A model generated the notes under the pieces. That model worked only from the letters and a program-made list of their open reading frames with translations. It was not told the origin of the DNA and searched no databases. DNA of 64,000 nucleotides. Origin: Kutzneria buriramensis. Lineage in GTDB: Bacteria; Actinomycetota; Actinomycetes; Mycobacteriales; Pseudonocardiaceae. Below are positions 15,531 to 24,022 of the stretch, piece by piece; position 1 is the first letter of the stretch; every line of letters begins with the position of its first letter. The DNA lies in NCBI RefSeq assembly GCF_003387475.1, contig NZ_QUNO01000013.1, positions 124,001 through 188,000 of the forward strand. Direction: 5' to 3'. Made by a program: the position numbers and the translations under genes.

Positions 15531-16238
15531 TCACCTGTCGATGCGCGTGGCGACGATGTGCCAGATCGGCAGCAGCGAGCGGCCCCGCCCGTCGTCGACG
15601 GCGAGCTCCATCGACGCGTCGGGCACCAGGTCCTGCAACACCTTCGGCGGCAGGTTGGTGGTGTAGCGGCGGACCTCCATCTGGTCGATGTGCCACCACT
15701 GCCCGATGTCCCGCCGCAGGCTGGCCTCGTCGATGTTGCCGGGCATGGGGAACGCGCCGGCGACGAAGTCCGGGAAGCACAGCACGTGCAGCCGCGCGCC
15801 GGGGCTGGCGACGCGGTGCGCGGCGGCCATCCACTTCTGCCGGTCCTCGTCGCTGAGGCAGTGCATCATCGCACTGTCCAGCACGGTGTCGAAGCCGTCG
15901 CCGATGTCGTCCAGCACGGTGGCGTCGCCGACGTGGAAGTCCACCTCGACGCCCTGTTCCGCCGCCTTCGCCCTGCCCTGCTCGATCGCCGACCCGGAGA
16001 TGTCCACGGCCGTCACGCGCACGCCCCGAGAGGCCAGGTACACGGCGTTGTCCCCGACCCAGCAACCGCAATCCAGCACGGAGCCCTGGAACGCCCCCTG
16101 CTCCGCGAGCTCCACGATGATCGGCTGGGGCTCGCCGAGCTGCCACGGCGCGGCCTCCAGCCTCGGCCCGTCCTCGCCGAGGTTCGCGCCCCCGCCCCCG
16201 TGCAGTGCGTCGAAGTCCATCAACCCGTGCTCGGTCAT
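15531..16238 (-). CDS. Class I SAM-dependent methyltransferase
   Basis: A 235-residue methyltransferase with a Rossmann-like core. Motif I, binding SAM, is VLDCGCWVGDNAVYLA (about residues 54-69); motif II is VTAVDISGSAIEQG; the later DSAMMHCLSDEDRQKW helix and RLHVLCFPDFVAGAFP strand match thiopurine/ubiquinone-biosynthesis-type small-molecule methyltransferases. The acceptor substrate is unknown. The gene is monocistronic with its own terminator. It carries no membrane or signal segment and is probably cytosolic. Confidence 0.88.
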   Translation of the reverse strand: MTEHGLMDFDALHGGGGANLGEDGPRLEAAPWQLGEPQPIIVELAEQGAFQGSVLDCGCWVGDNAVYLASRGVRVTAVDISGSAIEQGRAKAAEQGVEVDFHVGDATVLDDIGDGFDTVLDSAMMHCLSDEDRQKWMAAAHRVASPGARLHVLCFPDFVAGAFPMPGNIDEASLRRDIGQWWHIDQMEVRRYTTNLPPKVLQDLVPDASMELAVDDGRGRSLLPIWHIVATRIDR

Positions 16239-16340
16239 CGATCCTCCAGGTTCTCCGGTGGTCGTGCCCGGCAGAGGCTAGCCACCCCGCCCCGGCCGGA
16301 AATCCGGTTCCGCACGGGATTGCCTGTCCCGGCAACGAAA

Positions 16341-16376
16341 GGGGCCCTTCGATCACCCGAGGGATCGAAGGGCCCC
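16341..16376 (-). terminator. Strong stem-loop terminator of the ABC/propeller operon
   Basis: Perfect 14-base arms GGGGCCCTTCGATC and GATCGAAGGGCCCC with an 8-nt loop start 32 nt downstream of the stop codon at 16408. It closes the three-gene operon on the minus strand. Confidence 0.85.
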
Positions 16377-16407
16377 GATCGCGGTCATCGGATCAGCCGA
16401 CGCCCGG

Positions 16408-19149
16408 TCAGCCGTCCGAGTCGGACGACGGGATCAGGCCGCCGGGCACCTGGTCCGGGGCGTAGACCTTGTTCTCACCGGGATAGGGCGTGGTCCACCC
16501 GTGCGTCTGGTACCACGTGAGGTGGTTCATCTGCGCGGGGTTGGCGAAGTCCGGCACGGCGTCCGGGCCGGTCAGGCGCTGCTTGCTCTCCCACTGCGAC
16601 CACTGGTCCGCCAGCTGCTTCTTGTCGGCGGGCACGGTGGTCGACGGCGCGGCCGCGGCGAACTGCGGGGCGACGACGTCGTTGCCGCAGCTGGGCGGCG
16701 TGGGCAGGCCGAGCGTCAGCGAGGTCCGGTTCGGCACGGCGGTGAACGGCGTGAAGTCCGGCTTGTTCGTGAACGCGGTGGCCATCGGCGTGGCGGCGCT
16801 GTCCTTCTGGTTCATCGGGTGGATCCCGAGGATCTGCTCGATGGTGCGGATCATCGTGATCTGCGAGTAGTAGCGGTTGTCCACCACGCCGTGCTGCGCG
16901 TACGGGCTGATGATCTGGATCGGCGCGCGGTGGCCGTCGACGTGGTCCAGGCCGGCCTGCGAGTCGTCCTCGACGACGAAGATCGCCGAGTCCTTCCAGT
17001 ACTGGCTGTGCGAGATGGTGTCGACGATCCGGCCGACGGCCAGGTCGTTGTCGGCGACCTGGGCGGCCGGGTTGGGCGGGCCGCCGGTGTGGTCGCTGGA
17101 CAGCCAGAACATGTTCAGGTTGGCCGGCGGGTTCTTGGCGAAGTCCTGCTGCCAGATCTGCTCCCGGTAGATGTCCGGCACGGAGGTGTCGAACTTCGGG
17201 AAGCCGGGCAGCGACACGTTGTTGAGCGACGGGATCGGCGACGAGGAGACCAGCGGCAGCGCGGTGGGCTCGCCGGTGGCCGCCATGTTCTTGGCGTCGC
17301 AGTACAGGTTCTGCCAGCTGGCCGCGGCCGGCTTGGTCAGGAATTGCTGGAACTCGCCGAAGTCGCGCACCGTCTTGCCGGCCGCCTGCGCGCCGGACCA
17401 GATGAAGCCCGACTTCTGGTGCCCCAGCGCGTCGTCCTCGGTGTCGTAGCTGCGCTGGTACTCGCCGGCCGAGGACTCGGTGTACTCGGGGTCGTCGGCC
17501 TGCATCAGCCAGTTGTGGCCCTCGGCGGAGTTGGTGCCGATGTCGTACGTGTTGTCGTACAACCCGAACTGCTGCTCCAGCGCGTGCTGGTTCGGCGTGA
17601 CGTTCTCACCGAACTGGGTCAGCGCCGGGTCGCCGTTGCCGCGCGGGTCGTCGCCGTACACCTGGTCGTAGGTCCGGTTCTCCTTGACGATCAGGAACAC
17701 GTGCTTGATCGTCGACGGGTCGCCGAGTCGCTGCGGCACCGGCACGGGCTGCGCCTTGCCGTGGTTGTCGGCCACCTGCACGGCGTGGTCGGTCCAGCCG
17801 TTCTGCTGGAAGACCTTGCCGGTGTAGCCGCGGACGGCGAGGTCGCTGGGCAGCTTGAAGCGCTGCACGCTGGCGGTGGTGTCGTGGGTGTTGTGCCCGG
17901 CGGCCGTGGTGGGGCGGCGGGCGTCGATGCCACGGGTGTTGGAGACGACGACGGTGTTGCCGACGGTGGCGATCGCCGTCGGGAAGTAGTCCGTCGGCAG
18001 CAGGCCGACGTAGCTCACCGGCTCCTGCGCGCGGCTGAAGCGGTACACCGCAACGGCATTGGCGCGGCCGAGGGTCACCAGCAGGTGGCCGTCGTTGGTG
18101 ACGGTGATGCCGTCGGGCTCGTAGCCGACGGACGCCTCCGGCCACGGCTGCGTGGACACGGTCTGCACGACCTTGTCCCGGCCGGTGTCGATGACGGAGA
18201 CGGTGTTGCTGGCGGTGTTGGCCACGAACAGCGCGTTGTTCTTGACGTACAACGCGGTCGGGTGCAGGCCGACGTCGATGCCGCCGACGGCGGCGGCCGG
18301 GTGTGCCAGGTCGATGACGCTGACGGTGCCGCTGGTGGTCGCGCCGGTGGCCGGGTTGGCCGGCACCTGCGTGTTGTACGAGTTCAGCGTGGTGTCGCCG
18401 GGCTTGGCCGGGCGGCCGCCCTCGTTGCTGACGTACACCTTGCTGCCGATGCGCACCAGTTCACGCGGGGCGTTGCCGACGGCCCAGCTCTGCGTGATGG
18501 CGCCGGTCGCCGCGTTGATGGCCACGACGCGGTTCTGGCCGTTCACCGCCGAGTACACGGTGGCGCCGTCGGCGGAGAACACCGCCTGCGCGGGCAGGCC
18601 GTGCTTGGCGCCGTCGGCCGGGATGCTGACGAAGGTGGGGGTGGCGAGGCTGCCGTCGGCGTTGACCGTGAACCGGCGGTAGCCGTCGGTCTGCGCCATC
18701 CACAGCGACTTGCCGTCCGGCGAGTACGTCGGGCTCTCCTGGCCGACGTCGTTGCCGGGGATCTTCAGGTCGGCGGTGGCCGAGTTGCCGATCCGCTGCT
18801 GCAGCTTCCAGTTCTTCAGGTCGACGATCTCCAGCGCGACCGGGCCGTCGGCGACCGTGGCCGCGAGGTGCCCGCCGTCCGGGCTGACCGACGACGCCAT
18901 GATCTTGCCGTCGTTGACGACGAGCCGGTCGCCGATCGGGTCGATGTACTGGTCGCTGGAGATCACCTCGCCGTTGCGGGTGATGTCGCCGACCTGCTGG
19001 TCGCCGAACTGCCGGGTCGACGCGGAGCCGACGCCCGCGCCCGACGCGATCAGCGCCAGCGTCGCGGCGCCGGCCGTCCAGACGCGTAACCGGCGGTGGT
19101 CTCTTGCGTCCACACGCCTTCTGCGACGCGTTACCTGCATGGAGTTCAT
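16408..19149 (-). CDS. Secreted bifunctional YVTN beta-propeller / phosphoesterase protein
   Basis: A 913-residue exported protein. A basic N-terminus and hydrophobic core (about residues 1-45) form a long signal. Residues about 60-440 are YVTN/Lvp-type propeller blades: SSVSPDGGHLAATVADG, ARGVVAINAATG-like repeats such as NRVVAINAATGAITQSW, and NTVSVIDTGRDKVV. Residues about 490-880 are a phosphoesterase related to phospholipase C, with HVFLIVKENRTYDQVYGDD carrying the nucleophile region and IFVVEDDSQAGLDHVDGHR metal ligands. The start overlaps the permease stop in ATGA, so synthesis is coupled to an ABC transporter. It probably acts outside the membrane on a phosphate ester; the substrate is unknown. 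Confidence 0.88.
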   Translation of the reverse strand: MNSMQVTRRRRRVDARDHRRLRVWTAGAATLALIASGAGVGSASTRQFGDQQVGDITRNGEVISSDQYIDPIGDRLVVNDGKIMASSVSPDGGHLAATVADGPVALEIVDLKNWKLQQRIGNSATADLKIPGNDVGQESPTYSPDGKSLWMAQTDGYRRFTVNADGSLATPTFVSIPADGAKHGLPAQAVFSADGATVYSAVNGQNRVVAINAATGAITQSWAVGNAPRELVRIGSKVYVSNEGGRPAKPGDTTLNSYNTQVPANPATGATTSGTVSVIDLAHPAAAVGGIDVGLHPTALYVKNNALFVANTASNTVSVIDTGRDKVVQTVSTQPWPEASVGYEPDGITVTNDGHLLVTLGRANAVAVYRFSRAQEPVSYVGLLPTDYFPTAIATVGNTVVVSNTRGIDARRPTTAAGHNTHDTTASVQRFKLPSDLAVRGYTGKVFQQNGWTDHAVQVADNHGKAQPVPVPQRLGDPSTIKHVFLIVKENRTYDQVYGDDPRGNGDPALTQFGENVTPNQHALEQQFGLYDNTYDIGTNSAEGHNWLMQADDPEYTESSAGEYQRSYDTEDDALGHQKSGFIWSGAQAAGKTVRDFGEFQQFLTKPAAASWQNLYCDAKNMAATGEPTALPLVSSSPIPSLNNVSLPGFPKFDTSVPDIYREQIWQQDFAKNPPANLNMFWLSSDHTGGPPNPAAQVADNDLAVGRIVDTISHSQYWKDSAIFVVEDDSQAGLDHVDGHRAPIQIISPYAQHGVVDNRYYSQITMIRTIEQILGIHPMNQKDSAATPMATAFTNKPDFTPFTAVPNRTSLTLGLPTPPSCGNDVVAPQFAAAAPSTTVPADKKQLADQWSQWESKQRLTGPDAVPDFANPAQMNHLTWYQTHGWTTPYPGENKVYAPDQVPGGLIPSSDSDG

Positions 19150-20486
19150 CCCTTCGACAGCAGCTCGATGTGGCCGTCGAACTGCCACAGCGGATTCGGT
19201 TGGTCTCCGTCGGGAGTGCGGACCTGGAAGTAGCCGTTCACTTCCTTGGGTCCGTCGCCGTCGGCCACGTACTGGCCGTCCGAGGCGACGTCGAGCTGGT
19301 AGATCGCCTGGCCGGCGGCGGTAGTGCCGGGCAGGTGCCAGGTGGCGACGCAGCGCCAGTCGTTGCCGGGCCCCTCGGGCTCGACGAGCCCGTCGCCCTT
19401 GGTGCACGCCACCGTGGTCGCCAACTGCTCCTCGGTGACGTCGGGGCGGTGCAGCTGCCGGGTCTGCAGCCGGTAGAGGTGCGCGAACGCCGTCGCGACG
19501 GACTGCTGCACCTTGTCCTGGTCGATGCCCGAACCGGTGGAAGGCGTTGCCACCGCGACGAATCCGATCGTCACGACGAGCAGCCCGGCCAGCGGCAGCG
19601 CGCCGAGGGTGAGCGCGCGGCGGCTCGTTCCGTCGGTGCTGAGGTTGGTGAAGTCCCGGCGCACGAACAGCAGGTACGCCAGAGTGGTCGCGAGAACCGC
19701 CCACAGCAGGCTCACCACGATGCCGATCACCAGCGGGCCGGCCTGCGCGGGGCTGGTGAACAGGCCCTCCCACGCGATGAACCCGTAGCTGGGCAAGGCA
19801 AGCCGGACCGCCACGGGCAGCGGCAGCATCTGCGCGACGCCCATCGCCAGGGCGACGACCGCCGGCAGCAGCAGGCCCATCGGCGACCGTCCTAACGCGA
19901 CGGAGCCGAGCAGGCCGATGCCGGCCAGCGCGAGAGTCGGCGCCAGCACGCAGATCCACGCCAGCAGCACGAGGCCGGCGGCGTCGGCCGGGGCGATCAC
20001 GTGCCCGTCGAGGCCGACCAGCGGTTGGCCGCCGACGGCCAGCACCCCGCCGACCGCGCTCGACACGGCCATGCCGGCCACCAGCACGAGAATCACGGTG
20101 AGGCTGGCCAGCGCCTTCGACACGAAGATCCGCCGGTGCGAGCGGACCGCGACCAGCAGGTGCCGCCAAGTGCCGAGCCGGTCCTCGGCCGCGAAGACGT
20201 CGCCGGCGACGACCGACGTCAGCAGCGGCAGCGCGTAGACGCCGGCGAAGCCGAGCATCACCAGCGGGCCGGCCCAGCCGGTGATGTTCATCCAGCGCCC
20301 GAACAACGTGTCGGTGGGCAGGTCGCTCTGCTGGCTCACGGCGGCCACGAACACCGCCGGCGCGAGCCAGCACGCCAGCACCAGCAGGCGGATCCGCCAC
20401 TGGGACACCAGCTTGACCAGCTCGAAGCGGTAGCCGCGGGTCACCGGCACGGCCGCGACCGGAGCAGCCTCCACCGTGGCGGTCAT
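19146..20486 (-). CDS. ABC transporter permease with C-terminal outside domain
   Basis: A 446-residue ABC-2-like permease. About six membrane helices are seen, the first at IRLLVLACWLAPAVFVAAV and later VILVLVAGMAVSSAVGGVL and WAVLATTLAYLLFV. A cytosolic motif VAGDVFAAEDRLGTWRHLL fits the coupling region of ABC-2 permeases. After the last helix (about residue 330) comes a roughly 110-residue soluble tail with paired Cys residues (VACTKGDG and NDWRCVATW), probably facing outward. Its start overlaps the ATPase stop and its stop overlaps the propeller gene start (ATGA both times), so ATPase, permease and secreted phosphoesterase form one coupled operon. The transported molecule is unknown. Confidence 0.85.
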   Translation of the reverse strand: MTATVEAAPVAAVPVTRGYRFELVKLVSQWRIRLLVLACWLAPAVFVAAVSQQSDLPTDTLFGRWMNITGWAGPLVMLGFAGVYALPLLTSVVAGDVFAAEDRLGTWRHLLVAVRSHRRIFVSKALASLTVILVLVAGMAVSSAVGGVLAVGGQPLVGLDGHVIAPADAAGLVLLAWICVLAPTLALAGIGLLGSVALGRSPMGLLLPAVVALAMGVAQMLPLPVAVRLALPSYGFIAWEGLFTSPAQAGPLVIGIVVSLLWAVLATTLAYLLFVRRDFTNLSTDGTSRRALTLGALPLAGLLVVTIGFVAVATPSTGSGIDQDKVQQSVATAFAHLYRLQTRQLHRPDVTEEQLATTVACTKGDGLVEPEGPGNDWRCVATWHLPGTTAAGQAIYQLDVASDGQYVADGDGPKEVNGYFQVRTPDGDQPNPLWQFDGHIELLSKG

Positions 20487-21385
20487 CGGCCGCTCTCCTG
20501 TTCGGTGAGGTCGAGGAACGCGGCCTCCAGCGGCGACACCACCGGGGCGAGCTCGCGCACCGCGACGCCCGCGCCGATCAGCCGCGACATCAAGGCGTCC
20601 AGGGCTGGCACCATCGCCCGCACGACCAGCAGCTCGGCACCGTCCACCACGACGACGCCGGTGGTCTCCGCCGCCAGTCGGCTCGCCGCCGACGGGTCGG
20701 AGGTGCGCAGCCGGTAGTCGAGTTCCTGGTCGTCGCTGGACAACTTGCCCAGCGGGCCGGTGAAAACGACGCGCCCGGTGGCGAGGATGGTCACCTCGGC
20801 GCACAGGGCCTCGACGTCGTCCATACGGTGGCTGGACACCACCACCGTGGATCCCTCCGCCGCCAGCCGGTGCAGGACGCCGTGCACGTGCTTCTTGCCG
20901 GCCGGGTCGAGGCCGTTGGCGGGCTCGTCGAGCACCAGCAGCCGAGGCTTGGTCAGCAGCGCCGCGGCGAGCCCGAGCCGCTGGCGCATGCCCAGCGAGA
21001 AGCCCCGCACCCGGTCGTCGGCGACGTCGGCGAGCCCGACCTCGGCCAGCACCTCGTCGATGTCGGCGTCGAGGCCGCGGAGCTTCGCCAGCGCGGCCAG
21101 GTTCTTCCTGGCGGTCAGCGAGGGATAGAGCCCGGGACCGTCGACGAAGCCGGCGACGCCACTCGCTTTGGCGACCGGCGCGCCGAGGATCTCCAGGCTG
21201 CCCTCGTCGGCGACGGCGAGGCCCAGCAGCAGCCCGAGCAGCGTGGTCTTGCCGGCGCCGTTCGGGCCGACCAGCCCGTGGATCTGCCCCGGCGCGATGT
21301 CGAGGTCGACGTGGTCGAGGGCGACGACGTCGCCGAAGCACTTGGTGATCCCCCGCGCCCGCACGGCGAGGGTCGCGTCGTCCAT
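20483..21385 (-). CDS. ABC transporter ATP-binding protein
   Basis: A 300-residue ABC ATPase. Walker A GPNGAGKTT is at about residue 41, the signature FSLGMRQRLGLAAAL near 130, Walker B LLVLDEPANGLDP near 150, and the switch His in VVVSSHRMDD. The C-terminal 80 residues are the regulatory extension usual in DrrA/CcmA-like exporters. It powers the ABC-2 permease encoded immediately downstream with an ATGA overlap. It heads the operon; the 125-bp gap upstream must hold the promoter, though I see no clear -35/-10 there. Confidence 0.95.
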   Translation of the reverse strand: MDDATLAVRARGITKCFGDVVALDHVDLDIAPGQIHGLVGPNGAGKTTLLGLLLGLAVADEGSLEILGAPVAKASGVAGFVDGPGLYPSLTARKNLAALAKLRGLDADIDEVLAEVGLADVADDRVRGFSLGMRQRLGLAAALLTKPRLLVLDEPANGLDPAGKKHVHGVLHRLAAEGSTVVVSSHRMDDVEALCAEVTILATGRVVFTGPLGKLSSDDQELDYRLRTSDPSAASRLAAETTGVVVVDGAELLVVRAMVPALDALMSRLIGAGVAVRELAPVVSPLEAAFLDLTEQESGR

Positions 21386-21510
21386 GGATTCCCCGTTTCG
21401 CAGCCTGTGAGGAAGCTAAGTACGACACATGACCGGGGAACAGGACCTCAGCTGAACGTTCGGCGAACTTCAACCGGAAGTAGGGGGCGTGACTCGGACA
21501 ACCGGGAGGA

Positions 21511-22281
21511 TCAAGGCGGCGTCACGAGACTTCCGAAAGCCAAGGCGCGCCAGGGCTTGCGGCCACCGGCGACGATGCGGCCGCGCAGCACGTGCCCGAT
21601 CTGCGGGGATCGCCCGAAACCGACGAGCAGGAACGACACCGGGTCGGCCGAGATCCAGCAGTCGACGGGCTCCCCCGGCGCCGTGACGGCGGCGGCGCCG
21701 TTCTCGATGAACAGCCGGTAGCGGTTCCCGCCCCGGAACCGGAGTTCGAAGCTCCGGGGCCCCGCGGCCCGCCGGTGATCGACGTAGTCGGGCAGGATCT
21801 CCATCAGGCCGGGGATGACGCGCAGCGCCTGCGACCGGGTGATCGTCCACGGCAACCCGGCAGCGCGGGCGATGTCGAGGCCGTGGATGAGCTGCTCCCC
21901 GATCAGGATCGCGGTGATGACCGGCACGGACATCACGACCCCGTTGGTGGCGAGGAAACGCTCGCCCGGGTGTTCGGCCGCCGCTGCGAGGTACTTCTCC
22001 ACCGCCGGCGCGAGGTCGTCGGCGAGCCGGGACAGATCCCGCTCGCGGAACCGGTCGAGCTGCCCGGCGTTGGCGGCGGCGTTGATCCGCGAGGCGCCGA
22101 CCTCCGCCGGGTGCGGCAACTCAGCGCCGTTGAGCAGGGCCGCGTAGTCCTCCAGATCGGCGACCAGGTGGGCGGCGGTCTCGGCGGCGGTCCAGGCCAG
22201 GCCCGGCACCGGCGCCGACGCGTCGGGCACCTCGCGCAGCAATGCCGCCGTGCGGGCGGCGGCCTCCACCAGCTCCTCCAT
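21511..22281 (-). CDS. Maleylpyruvate isomerase family mycothiol-dependent enzyme
   Basis: A 256-residue DinB/MDMPI-fold protein. The N-terminal helix bundle has PGLAWTAAETAAHLVADLEDY with the His that, with Glu and a later His (GEQLIHGLDIARA), binds the metal in mycothiol-dependent isomerases. The C-terminal 90 residues resemble an SCP2-like lipid-binding domain (FRGGNRYRLFIENG, VDCWISADPVSFLLVGFGR). Mycothiol is the actinobacterial thiol, so a mycothiol S-transferase or isomerase role is likely; the substrate is unknown. ATG 22281 is favoured over GTG 22284 because GAGGGGG is 6 nt away. It is divergent from a TetR gene across a perfect palindrome. Confidence 0.85.
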   Translation of the reverse strand: MEELVEAAARTAALLREVPDASAPVPGLAWTAAETAAHLVADLEDYAALLNGAELPHPAEVGASRINAAANAGQLDRFRERDLSRLADDLAPAVEKYLAAAAEHPGERFLATNGVVMSVPVITAILIGEQLIHGLDIARAAGLPWTITRSQALRVIPGLMEILPDYVDHRRAAGPRSFELRFRGGNRYRLFIENGAAAVTAPGEPVDCWISADPVSFLLVGFGRSPQIGHVLRGRIVAGGRKPWRALAFGSLVTPP

Positions 22282-22302
22282 CACGTACCCCCTCGACTCG
22301 GT

Positions 22303-22323
22303 TCACATAGCGTCGCTATGTGA
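22303..22323. promoter_or_regulatory. Perfect 21-bp palindromic operator, likely TetR site
   Basis: Half-sites TCACATAGCG and CGCTATGTGA flank a central T with no mismatch. It lies 22 nt upstream of the isomerase start and about 65 nt upstream of the TetR start, between the two divergent genes. A local TetR dimer that represses both is the simplest reading (inference). Confidence 0.8.
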
Positions 22324-22387
22324 CATGGGAACGCTATCCTGGCGAGCGTCGCTTTACAAGATCCCCGCCGGTGACTACACAGTGCTT

Positions 22388-22984
22388 GTGACCGAGCCCC
22401 TCTCCCTCCGTGACGAGCAGGTCGCGCAGACCCGCGCCGCCCTGGTGGCGGCCGGCCGCCGGCTGTTCGGCGGCCAGGGCTTCGCCAAGACGTCCGTGGA
22501 CGACCTGGCCCGCGAGGCGCGGGTGACCACCGGCGCGCTCTACCACCACTTCCCGCGCAAGGCGGCGCTGTTCGAGGCCGTCTTCGAGCTGGTGCACCGC
22601 GAGCTGCTGATGTCGGCGGCCGAGGCCGCGGCCGGCTCGCCGGACGAGGTCGAGTTCCTGGCCCGCGCCTTCGAGGCGTTCCTCGACTCCTCGCTGGAGC
22701 CGGACATCCAACGGATCCTGATCATCGACGCCCCGTCCGTGCTGGGGCCGGTCCGCTTCGCCGAGCTGGACGAGCAGTACGCCTCCGACATGCTGGTGGA
22801 GGCCCTGAACGAGGCCGCCGCGGCCGGCCTGCTGCACGTGGAGGACCCGGAAACCGTGGCGCGCCTGCTGCTCGGCGCCCTCACCCGGGGCACGATGATG
22901 ATCGCCAACGCCGCCGATCCGCGGGCGGCCCGCGACGCGGTGGCCGCCGGCGTGCGGACTTTGCTGGCCGGCTGGTCGAAGTAG
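22388..22984 (+). CDS. TetR/AcrR family transcriptional regulator
   Basis: A 198-residue TetR regulator. The helix-turn-helix FAKTSVDDLAREARVTTGALYHHFPRK is near residues 30-58 and the rest is the all-helical ligand domain with IQRILIIDAPSVLGPVRFAELD. It should bind as a dimer to the perfect palindrome upstream and respond to an unknown ligand, probably a substrate of the divergent mycothiol-dependent enzyme. GTG 22388 is chosen; GTG 22382 or ATG 22325 would add residues outside the domain, and none has a strong ribosome binding site. Confidence 0.9.
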   Translation: MTEPLSLRDEQVAQTRAALVAAGRRLFGGQGFAKTSVDDLAREARVTTGALYHHFPRKAALFEAVFELVHRELLMSAAEAAAGSPDEVEFLARAFEAFLDSSLEPDIQRILIIDAPSVLGPVRFAELDEQYASDMLVEALNEAAAAGLLHVEDPETVARLLLGALTRGTMMIANAADPRAARDAVAAGVRTLLAGWSK

Positions 22985-23031
22985 CCACCCCCGGCGAGCA
23001 CCGACGCCGGCCACGTCGCAGAATCCACATC

Positions 23032-23751
23032 ATGTGCGGTCGATACGCCAGTGCCCAGACCGACGCCGAGCTCGCGAAGGCGTTCGAGGTCGTCGACGTC
23101 ATCGGCGACGAGCCCGAGCCGTCCTGGAACGTCGCGCCGACCAACCAGGTGCGCACGGTGCTGGAGCGCGTCCCCCGCGACGAGCCCGACGCGCCCGCCG
23201 CCCGCCAGCTGCGCTCGGTGCGCTGGGGTCTGGTGCCGGCGTGGGCCAAGGACGTCAAGATCGGCAGCAAGATGATCAACGCCCGGGTGGAGACGCTGCT
23301 GGCCAAGCCCGCGTACAAGTCGGCGGCCAAGCGCCGTCGCTGCGTCATCCCGGCCGACGGCTACTTCGAGTGGATGAAGGTGGACAACCGCAAGGTGCCG
23401 ATGTTCCTGCACGCCGCCGACGGCCAGCCGCTGGCCATGGCCGGCCTGTACGAGCTGCGGCCCGACCCGGACCTGCCCGAGGACCACCCGGACCGATGGC
23501 TGTGGACGTGCACGGTGATCACCACGACCGCCACCGACACGCTGGGCCACATCCACGACCGCAGCCCCCTGCTCATCCCGACCGGCGACATCCTGGACGC
23601 CTGGCTGGACCCGAAGCTCGACGACCCCGAGGACATCCAGGCGCTGATCAACAGCCTGCCCGAGCCGCACCTGGAGCCGTACGAGGTGTCCTCGGCCGTG
23701 AACAGCGTCCGCAACAACGGGCCGCACCTGATCGCCCCGGTCGATTCCTGA
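23032..23751 (+). CDS. yedK: SOS response-associated peptidase / abasic-site shield (HMCES/YedK)
   Basis: A 239-residue SRAP-domain protein. The N-terminal MCGRYA places the catalytic Cys at residue 2 after Met removal; it forms a thiazolidine crosslink to abasic sites in single-stranded DNA. Other active-site residues are visible: Asn in MINARVET, Glu in GYFEW, and His in HIHDRSPL (HxRxP). It protects replication forks at abasic lesions. The gene is single, with 54 nt between the TetR stop and its ATG. The 3' end abuts an LtrA relic whose reading frame begins within its stop codon. Confidence 0.93.
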   Translation: MCGRYASAQTDAELAKAFEVVDVIGDEPEPSWNVAPTNQVRTVLERVPRDEPDAPAARQLRSVRWGLVPAWAKDVKIGSKMINARVETLLAKPAYKSAAKRRRCVIPADGYFEWMKVDNRKVPMFLHAADGQPLAMAGLYELRPDPDLPEDHPDRWLWTCTVITTTATDTLGHIHDRSPLLIPTGDILDAWLDPKLDDPEDIQALINSLPEPHLEPYEVSSAVNSVRNNGPHLIAPVDS

Positions 23752-24022
23752 CTTCCCGCGCGACCGGGCCGAGGGCGAGACCGAGGTCTCCTTCGTCGAG
23801 CTCTTCCGCGACCTGGTCCACGTCTTCGCCGTCACGCAGATCTCGCACCTGCTGCTCGGCGTCATGATCGCGCTGGGCGAGTCCATCGTGGTCCTCGGCG
23901 CCTTCGCCGGCCGCACCTTCGACGGGATCACCCTGCTGGCGCTGGTGATCGTGGTGTGCGTCGCCGTCAGCGACGTCCGTCAGGCGTCGGGCCTGAGCAA
24001 CACCATCATCGGCACCGACTGA
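23750..24022 (+). pseudogene. LtrA (low temperature requirement protein A) relic with internal deletion
   Basis: An open frame of 90 codons without a proper start. It begins like LtrA proteins with [20 protein letters not shown] and ISHLLL, then jumps directly to a later family segment, [19 protein letters not shown], and ends after one more helix. Intact LtrA proteins have about 380-400 residues and ten or more helices, so most helices between and after these two blocks are missing. The arrangement indicates an in-frame internal deletion plus loss of both ends. Its 3' end overlaps the convergent maltokinase-cap gene by 43 bp. Confidence 0.75.

Noticed and set aside
16408-20400. One open frame of 1,330 codons through the propeller gene and the permease gene
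   Set aside because: The upstream 417 codons are Arg/Ala-rich nonsense relative to a clear permease in another frame; only the part from 19149 is a protein.
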